Source of the DNA: Ustulina deusta
Lineage: Eukaryota > Ascomycota > Sordariomycetes > Xylariales > Xylariaceae
Reading direction: 5' to 3'
Length of the DNA: 64,000 bases
NCBI GenBank assembly: GCA_023159155.1
Contig: JAJNNX010000004.1
Span: 1,860,001-1,924,000 of the forward strand
The stretch's first letter is position 1, and every line of letters starts with the position of its first letter. A program made the position numbers and the translations under genes. The notes below the pieces were generated by a model. It saw nothing but the letters and a program-made list of their open reading frames with translations, had not been told where the DNA came from and did not search any database. Below are positions 11,421 to 24,300 of this stretch, one piece after another.

Positions 11421-14400
11421 TTATGCTTATATTACTATGTTTAATATTGTTTTTAACCCTTTTTATGTTTTTTTTAATAAAAAGCTTTTGTAGAACTGCC
11501 GCAATTATTGCTTTTAATACTTTGCTTATTAAAAAGTAATTAATAGCTATAACTACTATAACTACAAGTGCTATGCGTATAAGTAAAGTATATGGATTAA
11601 GAATAAGGTATATAAGCGTAGGGCTACTAAAGATCTAGTCTATAGAGCATATATATACTAATATTGTTTTAGTAGTATTTATAATAGGGCTTAGCCCAAT
11701 TTTGGCTAGCTTATCTAGGTTGTTTATATAATAAAAAAAGCAGGGGCCTCCTTTTATAATAAATACTAAAAAAGCAAAAAGATATGTAAGCTAGTAAATA
11801 TAATTATATTTATTTTATATTAATATTTTTATTAATTTAAATATATTATATAATTAGGTTTTAAGTTTAATATTTTTTGATATAGTTTATATAAACAAAT
11901 TACTAGACTAATTTTATTAGTTTTTTAACCTTAAATTAGATAAAAATAACTATAAAGTTATAAATAAAATAAGTTTAAGTGTTTAGTAAGTATTTCTAAA
12001 GTTTTATTAGCAATTTGCTAGTATTTAATTTTGTTTGTTAAAAATATTTTGCTGCTTTATAACAATTTATTGTTTTTAGTTTAGAATTACTAATATTTTG
12101 GGCGATTTAAAAGTAAGTAGTTCTATTTTTGTTTTGTAGTACGTTTGTTGGTTGTTTATATAAGTTTAGGATACCTATGCTATATATACCTAAATAATAG
12201 TGCAGTAGAAGAATGTGTGGCTTTAAGTAGTAACGTGTATTTTTTTTAATGCTATAAATATTTTTATTTATTTTTAGTTCGTAAGGTTATTTAATATGAT
12301 TAAATATTAGTTTAATGCTAGGTATATTTTTATAAAAATATTTTATATTTTTAATTTAAGGATTATAGTTATATATTATAGATATTAGTTATTTGTTGTT
12401 TTATATTAGAAATATAAGAAGTAGTAGTAGGCGCTACTAATTAAATTATTTAAACTATTGGATTAGCTAATATAACTAATATAAATATTACTTATTTTAA
12501 TAAGATTTAATTTTAGGGGTAGTTTATATATAGCTTAATAGTAGAGCGTAGATTAAGTATTTAAAATAGTTAGTTTAATTCTAACTATATAAATGTTTAT
12601 AGGTTTGTTTTTGTTAATTTGTTGGAGTTTTAAGCTAATATAATTATAAAAGTAATAAGTTTTTAAGTAATAAAACAAGATACCTTTAAGTAAGAATAAA
12701 ATTAATTAATTTTTTTTTATAACTAGTTTAGGCGTAAATTGTTGGGTTAGAAGTTTTTTTTTTTTTAGTAACTTTGCTATTATTTAAAAGTTTGTATTGC
12801 TTTAAGTGCTATAATATTAGTAGCTAATACTTATTGGTTATATTTAATTAGCTAGCCTTTTTATTTAATTTTATAATATAACTTATAATTATATATTTGT
12901 TTTGTTACTATATTTTTAATTTTTTATTTATTTGAATTATTTATAAGGTCTAGCATAGGTAGGTTATATATAGTATTAGCTTTTTAAAGCTTAAGTAGTT
13001 AGATAGGGAAAACATTATAAAAATAAGCATATTGTGCTAGGAATGTAAAGCAATACGCCTGCGATCTAATATAACTAAGGATTTAAAATAAGCTAATAAA
13101 CTTAGATATAAGTTTGAGATATTTAAAACTTAAGTTTTTTATAGATAATACTATTATATTTTTAATTTTATAAGTTATAAGTTTGTGTTTAATATTATAA
13201 TATTTTTAATGCTTTTTAATTATGATTTACTATTAATTTTTTAAGTTATTTTTAATAATTTATAGTTTTTACAATTGTTTTTGTATTGCTAGCACTTCTT
13301 TTAGGGTAAAGTTGTCTTTAACAAATAGTTTGAACTTTGGTATATAGCTATATAGAGCTTTAAAGGGTGATTTGCTAGTTATATTATTAATAGCTAAATT
13401 AATTGCAAAATATGCTTAGAGGAGTAGTTATAGCTAATTAGTTTGTTTGCTATTAATAAAGCATTTAAAGTAGTTTTTAATTGTTTGATTTATATATTTT
13501 GTTTGCTTGTTAGTTTGGAAGTAAAACATAACCAAATATTTTTTTTTGATTTTAGAGTAATAGTATAGGTTTAACTAGAAATAACTAGTAAAAAAAGAGC
13601 TACGGTTTAATATAATATTTATAAAACTTTTATAAATATATTTAATTTTTTAATAAAATAGGGTAGTAAGCTATATTAAAGTTATTTTAGTATTAATAAG
13701 AAATAAATGTATTAATTTAATAAATCTATCAATAATTACTAAGATATAATTAATTTAGTAGTTTTTATAAAAAATTAAAAGCAGTCTAATTATAAAATCT
13801 ATAAATAGTTTTTATATAAGAGCTAAAAATATAAATAAGGCATTAAGTTTGCTATATTTTTAGTAGTATTTTATTTTTAATTTAAAGTATATTATATAAC
13901 TACTTATATAGTTATTAATATCTGCTTTTATTTTTGGCTAAAAAAACTTATACTATAGTAGTTTAAGCATATATTTTTGTTTAAAATGCCTTACTAATAA
14001 GTTATTATAATATAATTTAATAAGCTAAAAATAAATAGATTTTTTAGAAAAAATATAAACTTTATTTTTATAATATAAAAGAGATTTTTTAATTGTTTAT
14101 TAAAAGTCCGTAAGTTTTTTAGTATTAATACGTTTTTTAATCAACCTATATTTAGAGTCTTTTTATTAAATATTTTAAATTATGTTTTATAAGCTTTATA
14201 ATATATCTAGATTTTAAAAGTTTTTATTACTTGTAGCTATTTATGTTTATATATATATAACTGCTTATATAAAAATAGTCCTTTCCTTGGGGGGTTAGGC
14301 GGCATACACTTTGTCTACTAGTACTCTTAGGTACTTATTAGAAATCTTAATTTATATTACTATAATTTTTTTTTTTAGTATTAGAAAAAAATTAGTATTT

Positions 14401-17400
14401 TGGGGCGAATTACCTATATAATCAGGTTGGTGCAATAAAAGATTAGCTCTGTTTTGTTTGCTTTGTTTATATTTAATAATAAAATCAAAAAGAGCTAAAT
14501 ATATATATTAATAAGCTTGTTTTTTATTTAGTTTTAGAGTTTTTATAAACGTTTAAAAATTGCTATAGTTAGTTAATATTTTGACTAGTAATTTGTTTTT
14601 TTAAAAATAATACTACTAATATTTAAAACATTTTATAATTATAAGCATTTTTTAATTTAGGGTCCTATAATTTAATTTTATATTAGTAAACTTATAAAAA
14701 TAAAACGTAACAGGATGCTATTTACCCTAATTATTCTTTTAAAAAAGGTTTTTTGTTAGCGCTGCTTTAAAAAAATCGGTTTTTATTAATATTTGCTTTT
14801 TAGGGTTAAAATATATAAAAAGAATAGCTTTCCTGAATAGGTCCTGGAGCTTTTTAAAAGCTTTTATTATAGGACGGTCTAGGGAAATTCGATCTTTTTT
14901 TGTTCTAGTTGCGTTTTTTTTTAAATACTAGGTTAGAAGAGCAGCAACTTAGGAATATTTTTTAATAAAGCGCTAATAAAAGTTATAAAACTTTAAGAAT
15001 TATTATAACTTATAATAAAAACTAGGAAATAGCTATTGTTTAATTGTATTAATATAACTAAGGTTTATTTTAATGTTTTAACCGGATATAATATATTTAA
15101 GGAATTTGAATTTCTTTTAATAGAACTAATATTTTAAGGGCTTAATATATAGCTTAGTATTCTAAAGTCTTTTAATAACTTTTTGGATGTATTTTATATA
15201 GGATTTTTTATTTATAAAAAATATAAAAATATTATTTAAATATATAATATAGAATATATCTAAAATATTATTAAATGCTTTATATATATAGTTTTAAAAA
15301 GTGGCAAGGGTATTGTATAAACTTATAAGTATAACTAGAAATTTGTAATAGCTATAATATATATAAAAGGCTGTTTTTTATTTATTTCCTTTTTTGATTT
15401 AGATATAATAATAAGCATTTTTAAGATCGATCTTAGTAAATATTTTAGTATATGCAAATCTATTTATTAATTCTGAAATAAAAGGGAGAGTATAGCAATT
15501 TTTTTGTATAATACGGTTAAGTTTTCTATAGTTTATATATAGTTTTAAACCTTTATTTTTTTTAAGAACAAATAGAATAAGAGCCCTAGCTGGGCTTTTA
15601 GATTTTTATATTTTTTTATTAGCTATTATTTTTATAAGCTATTTTTAAAGTTCTTTAAGTTTGTTCTGGGTTAATAAATAAATAAAATAATAAAGTATTA
15701 TAGCGTTATTTTATAGATTAATTGCTAAGTTTTTTTGTTTGGAGTGTAAGAGAATGCTAGCTTTATTAGTATTAAAAAAATCGGCTAAGTTGTAAAATTT
15801 TGGCAGAATACTTTTTAAACTAGTGCGATTTTTTTTAGTTTTTAATTTTTTTAACTAGAAGGGTTTAAGGAGGTATATAATAGCTTAATAATATTTTTTA
15901 TTTTTATAAGCCCTAGCAAATTAATAAGCTATAACTAATTTAAAATGCTTAGGCTTTAAGCTGTAGAACTAGCAATTCAAACTTAAATTAAGTATAATTT
16001 TTTAGTTTTTTAGTATAGTTTGGAAAAAAAGCACTAGACTTTTTTTTAATTGATTATTTTGGTTAATAGTAATATAGGTATGCCGAAATTTTCGGGTTAC
16101 CCTACGGCTATTAGTAAGTTTATAAATAACCTAATAAGCGCTATAACTAGGAAATCTATTTTTAGTAATATATTATAAAGCATAAATATAAAATAGAGCT
16201 TTTTTTAGTTTGTTATATAAAGCAAAAATATAATTAATATAATTATATTTAATATAAAAATCTAAATTAATAAATATTTTTAATAAGAGTTTTTTTGGGC
16301 TAGTAAAATAAATATTATATAAAATATAAAATTAATATAAAATAGGTATAAAAAGCTATAGTTTTAGCCTAGGCTTTATAGCTAAAACTAAAACTACTTT
16401 TTTTTTTTTTGATTATTATTTAAATATTTATTAAAATATACTAAAGAATTATATAAATAATTTTAGTCCAAATAATAGTTATTTTTTTATAAATAATAAG
16501 ATATATTAGAGTTTTTTTATTTTTAGTTTAACTAAGTTTTTTAAATCTAATATTTTTGATTCTTTAGTAAATATTACTGGTTGGGTTTTTTATAGTTATA
16601 ACTAATATAACCTGTTTTTTTGCAATTAAAGCAGAAGAAGTCCTAGGTATTATTACTTTGTTTCGGGTAGTTATTGGGGTTATTTTATAGCTATTTCTAG
16701 GGTGCATTAAAGGTATATTAGCTAGAGTATTTAGGAGATAATAACTTTTTAGGTATATAATTATTAAAAAATTATTAATTTGGATAAGGTTGCTTTAGCT
16801 AGTTATAGTACTAATAATTATTTTAGTTCTAAACTATATTATAGTACTTTTAGCTTTAGTAAAAATGATTTTTATTATTAGGATATTTTTGCTTAAAAGG
16901 GCTTTAGTATTGTTGCTAATTCTAGGGTTTATTAGTATTAATTTAGTTAGTATTTAAACGTAAAAGTTTTTATTAAAGCTTTATAGCTTTAAGAGCAAAA
17001 ATTATTAGTTTTTAATAATACTATACTATATTTATTATTACTAATCTTTTTTGGAATAATAGATTATTAAAATTTATAATTTTTTGTTAGAGCGGATTAG
17101 TTAATTTTTAGTAATATAATATAGCTTTTTTGTTATTGTTTTGTTGTTTTTTTTAAATTTTGATCTAGAATAAATATTAATTAAATATTTTAAAGTTTTA
17201 ATTAGTTTATTATTAAGCTTTTTTTAATTACTAGCTAATATTTATAATAAAAAAAGTTAATTAGCGAATTAAAGTTTTAGTTTAGTTAATAAAAGTCTTT
17301 TAATTAGATTTATAAAAAAAGCGATCTTAGTGCGCTTTTTTTTTAAAAAGGATTTAATACTAGTTTTTATAATTCTAGTTTATTTTGTTAACTATATAAA

Positions 17401-18167
17401 TAATTTAAATCTAGATTTATTAGAACTTTTTTTATAAACTTTTAAATATAGATTTTAATTTTTTAATCTATTTAATTTACTAGTTATAAATAAACTATAT
17501 AATAAGTAAAAAGTATTTAAATTTTAAGAAATAACTAAAGTTAACGTTTGATTTTTTATTATTATTGTAGTATTTATAATAATAAAATAATTAATAGTTA
17601 GAACTGCTTAGATCTAACTTATTAAATAATAATAAAAAAATAAAAGAATAAATAATAAGCTAGAATTAAAAGGGTTATATTATTTTTAGTGCTAACTTTT
17701 ATATTTTAGGTAAGAAGTATAAAAAAAATTTAAAAAGTTAAAAGATTTAAAGTTTTTTAGATCTCTAGTTTTTTTTTAATACTTATATTTTTTAGGTTTC
17801 TGTTTTAATATTAATTTGTGTATACTTATAGATTAAGATTCCTTTGATCTAAAGGCAGGTTATTTTTGTTTTTTTAGTTGTTTATTTATTTTTTTAAGTT
17901 TTGTTTCGAACTAAGTATTTTATTATAATAAAAATTAGTTAGCACTTTTAAGTTGTAAAGTACTATTATTATTTTAGTAACTAAGTATTGAACTATTACT
18001 AGGTTTTAATTTTTAATTTTTATTTAAAAAAGAATTAGTATAGTTTTGCTAGCTATTTATAGCTAATTTGTTTTTTTTAGGGGGCATTAATCTAGTTAAT
18101 AGTCCAGGTCTTCTAGGGGCTATTATATAAATATATTATAAGTAACTTTAAAAAAAAGCTTTAGAAT

Positions 18168-18346
18168 TCTTATAAATGGGAAGTTTACGAGGTTAGGTAT
18201 AATATATAGAGGGATAAGTTGTATATTTAGTGAGGTTAGCTTATAAGACTAAAGCTTGTAGGAGGAAGGTTCTCTATTGAAGTAAGAGCGGATATGGTAC
18301 GTATATATAGTGAGTGTGTACTGGTCCTGGTATGCCAGGCATGACA
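18168..18346 (-). repeat. 5' LTR of nested gypsy element
   Basis: 179 bp, ending GGCATGACA and followed by target duplication CTTTT (18347-18351). Its first bases are altered from TGTCAT. It is less RIP-mutated than its partner at 10670. Confidence 0.9.
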
Positions 18347-21202
18347 CTTTTGAAGCATTGCTTAGCTAATTAAGTTTAATAATGTTTATTTTAGATAATA
18401 ACTAAGTAATTTTATTGATCTTTTGCTTAAAAAGGTTATTTTTTAGTTTATTAATATTGCTTAAAAATATGGTTTTTTTATTAAATATGATATTTCTAAT
18501 AAATATAACAGTATTAGTTACTAAAATTTATATATAATATATATTAAAAGATTAGTAGTTTATAAGGTAGCTTATTTAAGTTTTAAGATCTAATTTATTA
18601 AGTTTTTGTTTTTTTTAGTTTAGTTTTTATAGTTATTATATATACTTTATAACTATATATGCATAAATAGCATAAATTAAGTCAATAGTAAATAGTTACA
18701 ATACTATTTTGGTTAAAAAAGTAAATATAAAACTTTTTATATAGGTTTTACTATTAATATATCTATTTTAGTATATAATTATATAAATATATAGCAGTCT
18801 TTATAATATTAGTTTAAAAAGTAGTAAATAGCTTAGACCTAGTTTTTATAGCTTTAGTTTTACGTTTGATAATATTGCTAGCTTGTTTAGCGCTACTGTT
18901 CTGACTTTATATATTTAAAACATATAGCTTAAAAACTATATTATATTATTGTTTAAAATATTTAGTAAGGTTATTATGTTTTAAGAACTTATTATTATAC
19001 TTAAAAACTTAAATAGTAGTATTATAGTAAGCTTACAAATATTTTACTAAGTTTTCTAAAGCTTTAATTAATATTAAAGACTTTTAATTATATAAGTAAT
19101 AATTAAAACTAAAGCTAAAATATTAATTTATTATAAGCATTAGCAAGTTTTCTAAATTATGACTTTTTTTATAATTATAGAAATCTATAGCTAGCTATAT
19201 TTTTGGCTTTATTAGGCAATTTCGAAATAATTTGTTAATTTACTATTATATTTTTGCTATAATATATGTTTTGTAGTTTGAAATATATATTTTATTTTTT
19301 AAAAATTATTATAGCTTTACTTCTTTAGCTTGTACTACTATATAATAAAGGGCGTTAGTACCTAGGTAGCTTAAATAAAAATATTACTAATATAGATTAG
19401 CTTTTAAAATAGGCTTTAAAGTTATTGCTACTAATTTATTTTTTTGTATATAAAAGGCATTTTTTTTTATGTTAAGTAGTAAATACTTTAGTACAAACTA
19501 GTAGTTTTAATTTTAAAAATAGCAAAATATTAATCTATTTTATTATTTTAATATTATTATTACTAGCTTTATATCTTAATATAAGCTTTGTTTTAAGAAT
19601 ACTTAAAGTAATACTAGGTTGCAAGCTATTATTAAGCAATAGGCTATATTATATAATTTTATAATTATAGGTCTTTTAAACCTTTAAATATATATATTAA
19701 TATTTCCGAATATAAATATAGGTATAATTCTATCTTTTGTATATATTCCGTTTTTTAGCAATACTATTTATAGATTATTAAATCTGCTAATCTTATTAAA
19801 TATATATAAAGTAGTTCTAAAATTTAAAATAATTAAGTTCTTTAGTTTATATATAGCTTTACTTTCTGACTTTTTACTAATAATAAAAACGGACTATATT
19901 AATATTTATTTTAGTTAGGCAAACAATTTATTTTTGTTAATTTTTGCCTTTTTTTTTTTTTTTATATAATTAACAAGTTTTTTTAGTTTTTTATTAGTAT
20001 TAAAGTTGGCTTATATTAGTTTAGCAATAATTTAGCTAAAATAAAAATCATTTAGGGCTAATTTTAAAAAAAGATAATAATATCTTATTATATAATAAAA
20101 ACCTAAATAGCTTTTGTAAACGTGATTATTTAAACTATAAGTTCGTAAGTTAATATAAGGTTATTTATTATTGCTTCTGTTACTTTTATTGCTACAGGGT
20201 CTACGGCTACTTTAGTTTTAGCTTTTGCTTTTGTTTTAAAAAAGAACTTATTAATTATTAGGAAATATTTCTATTTTTTTAGCGTTATTTATAGTATTTC
20301 TAGTATTTTTATTATTATATAATACTAAAAATGCTTTTTTATTAATATATATATTTAGCCAATATATAATTGCTTAGCAATTTATTTTACTTTTTAAGTT
20401 AGCTATTATTTTTTAATAAGTTAATATATTATTAAGAATTACTAATTAGTTAATTATTTAAAAAGTAATAATCTAGTCTTTGAAAACTTTTCTAAGGCAT
20501 ATTTTTAGGTCTATTATTAAATAATTAATATTATTTAGTTTAGTAACTCTATATTTAAAGGCAACAAAGACTATAGCTTTTTAATATATTATTTATGTGC
20601 TAAAGTCCTTTAGTAGCTTATTTATTTTTTTTATATATTATTAGTATTAAGCTTTTGTTTATAGTTATTATATTACTTCTAAGTATTAGTTAAAGTTTTT
20701 AAGTTTATTATACTACTTATTAATAGTATTAGTAAATTAGAAAATAGTTCTTATATAGTTTAAAAAAATAGTTTTGATTATTTATGCTATAAGATTAATA
20801 ATATATTTTTAATAGATTTTATAGTTTTTTTTTATTATAATATATTAACTCTAGTTAACTTAGTAAGCTTTTTTGCTATCTTTTGTTATTTTAAGAATAT
20901 TTGTAGGTTTATTGTTTGGGTTGATTTTTTTATTTTAGAAAGTAATAGTTAATTAGGAGCATATTAATCGGTTGGTTATATATTTAAGATAGTTTTTAAA
21001 TTCGGGTATTTTTAGTAATAGCATTTATAGCGTTTGTTTTTTTGGTTAAAAGTATTCCTACAGATCAAAAAATACTACTTTTGCAATAAATACTTTGTTT
21101 TAAAGTATATAATCTTCTAGCTTAGCTAATAAAGCTATAATATTATTTGGTTGCTTATACTAGCTTTTGGGAGGTAGTATTTTTGCAAATAAGACTTTTA
21201 AT

Positions 21203-21373
21203 TGTTAGATATAAGCAAGTTTAATTGAATGATTGTATTAATAATTATTACTGATTTTTTCTGTTTTATGTTCTGTTGTAGAGTTTTTTGCATGCTATAT
21301 AAATTAGGTGTGTGTGGAGAATCTATCTAACGGGGTTCCAAAAGATAGCTAATTTACCCTATCAAATCTGATA
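21203..21373 (-). repeat. 5' LTR of the copia element
   Basis: 171 bp, starting TGTTAGAT and ending ATCTGATA, which are RIP versions of the intact ends in the left copy. It is followed by GGTTT (21374-21378). Confidence 0.9.
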
Positions 21374-21378
21374 GGTTT

Positions 21379-24300
21379 AGTAGAGGTGTCCAATTATCGG
21401 GGGATCGGAATCGGGAGCCGGCTTACCAGGCCCCTCTAAAATAGCAGCTATTAAAAAAAACAATAACCCGAACTTTCTTTTTATAAAATTACTGCAATTA
21501 TTTATTTAGCTCCTATTTTTAAACTACAGGTTTTCTGTAGTAATAATCTGCAGTTATTAAAAATAAATCAATCTTATAGCTATTTTTAAATAAATTAAAA
21601 GTTATTTCTAATAATATACTATATCCGGAGAAATAGAAAAAAAAAATATTTCTAAAGCCGGCCTTGTTATATATATCTTTAAATGCCTTTTTAATATTTA
21701 TATATATAAGCTAGTTATACTTTCGCTTTTTAGAAGCGCTAAGATTATTTAAAAATATAAAAAATATAAAAGTACAAACCGAATCAAATTAAAATCGAGT
21801 TTAAAAAAGATTTTACATTATTTTTATGTTATTTATAGCTTCTTCTAAGTATCAGAGAGACACTAATGTGCTATTTGGGAACTGCTTTATATTGTTGTCT
21901 TGATAGAAGTCTACCCCAACAAGCAGAGCATATCGCTTTGGCGCAGTTAGCGTTTCTATGATGTGCAGCTGAGGTACGCCGGCAAGTAAACCATTAAGAC
22001 ATTCAAAAAAAAAAAAACTCAATATAATGAATGGGATTGTTGTTATTGTTGCTGTTGAGCATTCAACATTTGAACTGAAGTCTAATTGAAATGAGCTTAT
22101 ATATTGCTAAAGGGTTGAGCGCGAAGTTGCACAATTGCTCTTGCTTTTCCTGAGCCAGCTACTGAAGTGCCAATCCTGCTTACCGAAAATGCAATAATGC
22201 CCAAGAATTACTAATTCCGCAGCCTGCAAGGATATAACCTAAAAGAAGAGAGTTCTTATGACTGGTTCCTGGCCGGATCATGAAAAAATTGTCTTGCGAA
22301 ATGGCAACTCGGCTGCATGCCTACGTTATGAGGCTCTGGGAAGGGATTTTTTCGATTAGTTCAGAAACTTGGAGAGGCAGCCTGGACGTCTGAATGATTT
22401 GATAAGACGAACTTTGATTAGAGTGGTGGTATTTCTCCTGTTTCTGCTTATTACTAGTCTTGCATTTCAGCCTCCTGCAACACTTGCTGATACTCTCACC
22501 GGCTCGTGCCAACCAGGGAAAACAAAGGGAGGCTGGGAGTTTCCAGTCCTGCTGACTGCGTAATCACAGAAATGACCGAGTAAATTCCAACAATCATTGG
22601 TTGGCTAGAGGACAGAGAAGTCCTACATAGATTAGGCAACGTTCCTCTCATAGGCAGCCCAACAAGGCTCTAGGAAAAGAGTGCTGTGCTAACTGTATAA
22701 ACTTGGAAGAGCAGTCAGAGTATTGATGCAATTGTCTATTGGCTAGATTACGGCGAAACTATAGAAGGGATAGTAAGTCTAGTGTGCCTAGTGAGGCTCA
22801 GGTAAGGGCATACTTCTACAGCGGCATGAATTTGAAAGGAAGCAAGGCTGATCAGTATCGTATACCCTAGAATACATAACTCCATGTGACGTCTAGCGCC
22901 ACGCCAGGAATATGGTAAACAACGGACCGAGTTCTTGGCGCCAGCAACCTATTCAGGGCTTCTTGTTGCTTTGTATCGAGTATCATTAGATTACTAAGTG
23001 TGCATTAAAATATCTTAATTCTTTGATTGTACCTGCCATAACAACGCAGACGAAAAACCGATAATTATGTGATTATAAAATAGGCACGGTCACCAAAAAT
23101 ATCATCCGCTTGAACCATATTAGAGTACGTTAATCGGCGAGGCACAAGCAGTAAAACCACTCTAGTCACGCCCTCTGTTCAATATAAGCGAGTATGTTAG
23201 TTTAAGGGCTCAACAGCTGTTCAGTGTATTGTATGATTTTATATGTTGCATACTAAGTTATATGCCCGATCCTTAATTATTAACAATTATATAAAATATA
23301 GCTAAGACTTTAGCCTTTCAAAAGATTAGATAGCGTGATAACCCATCGAATGCCTTAGCAAGGAATAAGAATTCGGAGCCAAACCAAATGCCGACGAATC
23401 AATGGGTTTGGACGACAGATCTTGTGACGGCGAAGCCGATTAGACATTTAAAGTATAAAAAATGCCATACTACTCCGGTGAACTGAAAACAGCTGCATAA
23501 GTAATACCTCGCTATATGCTATACTAAGGGCTAACAAGGGCTGTTCTAGACTGGATAGGCACCAGCGGGGATCCTGCATTGCAGATGGAGGCTGAATAGT
23601 AGGGGTCCTACACCAACAGTTATAGGCAGAGACTGGTTTTTGCTAGTTATTAGCCGTTTTTACACGCCCTTGAAATAATACCAATGCCGAGGTAGGCAGT
23701 AGACACTGAGTCAAATTCTGCCCTGCTAGCTGGAAGTGGAAAAACTCATTGATTGATTAATTGTTACCGTGCTATAATTCATTTGCTGTATGTAAGGGTG
23801 AAAGCGATAGCTACTGTAGGGTGGTGGATGGAACTCATAGGCCCTGTAAAGTAAAGCACCCATGTCCTTCGGGACACCATTGGTAAAAATAAAATCAATT
23901 GGTGCACTACCGTTTGCTCTACTGGAAGTTAAGTTGCAGCAATGACTTGTAGCCATCGGTGGCGTAGCTCTCTGCGGTCATCCGAAGACCCCCCCGGCCG
24001 CATATACAGTTGAATGACCCGCCAGGATGCAAGTGTGGTTCGGTGCGTTCCGTCATGTCTCATCATCACCACCCTTGATCCTAGTATAAGACTTTGATGA
24101 ATGTCTTATAAGTGCTTATACCTCTTCAGGCCCCTTCGCTGCTGGTGGGGGACCTGGCCCACCACGGGCTCTAATAGGCAAAGTACTACAATAGGTTTAT
24201 ACCTGTAACAAAGTAAATCTACTCAAAATATTTCATGTTCTGTGCTAAGTGGTCCATATTATTCGTAGTTAGGACACAATTTCCGATAAGTGTAAAATTT

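Larger units (their letters stand above)
10670..18346 (-). mobile_element. Ty3/gypsy LTR retrotransposon nested in the copia element
   Basis: The element is 7,677 bp, bounded by 179-bp LTRs (10670-10848 and 18168-18346) with TGTCAT/ATGACA ends. It is flanked by the 5-bp duplication CTTTT at 10665-10669 and 18347-18351. Degraded minus-strand motifs appear in Ty3/gypsy order. A CCHC zinc knuckle remnant (CFNCKKTGYI) is at about 16594-16633. The reverse-transcriptase box FTKIDLKNAYY is at about 15405-15450. YLNN, in place of YLDD, is at 15231-15242. The integrase core ILVIIDRFIKLIH is at about 13700-13755. All frames carry many stops. Nesting shows that it inserted after the copia element, between that element's reverse transcriptase and its upstream gag/integrase half. 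Confidence 0.9.
7764..21373 (-). mobile_element. Ty1/copia LTR retrotransposon, RIP-degraded and interrupted
   Basis: Two 171-bp LTRs (7764-7934 and 21203-21373) start TGTCAGAT and end ATCTGACA, with RIP changes in the right copy. They are flanked by the 5-bp duplication GGTTT at 7759-7763 and 21374-21378. Excluding the nested element, the element is about 5.9 kb. On the minus strand the reverse-transcriptase active-site box reads YIDNIVFVYKKD at about 9325-9360, the RIP form of the YVDD box. Further downstream on that strand the end of RNase H reads TTLITKIKLLILVQA at about 8700-8760, corresponding to the copia TTSTTEAELLAL motif. The 5' LTR is therefore the right one. The gag and integrase half should lie at 18.35-21.2 kb but is too mutated to assign. 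All frames are broken, so the element is dead. Confidence 0.85.
1600..21950. other. AT-rich RIP-mutated block 1
   Basis: Base composition changes sharply to very AT-rich, TA-dominated DNA with almost no long open frames. Repeat pairs inside it (the LTR pairs at 7764/21203 and 10670/18168) differ almost only by C/T and G/A transitions. Degraded coding frames show Gln and Trp codons turned into TAA or TAG. Together these are the hallmarks of repeat-induced point mutation, a premeiotic process of ascomycetes that mutates duplicated DNA. Small less-mutated islands remain at about 6000-6360 and 21381-21440. Confidence 0.9.

Noticed and set aside
21381..21438. Possible DNA-transposon terminal inverted repeats
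   Set aside because: The two 11-bp ends match only at about 8 positions and are 36 bp apart; no transposase or target duplication was found.
22369..22563. Small frame with a hydrophobic stretch (VVVFLLFLLITSLAF)
   Set aside because: It has no ATG start, no homology I recognise, and lies in decayed DNA.
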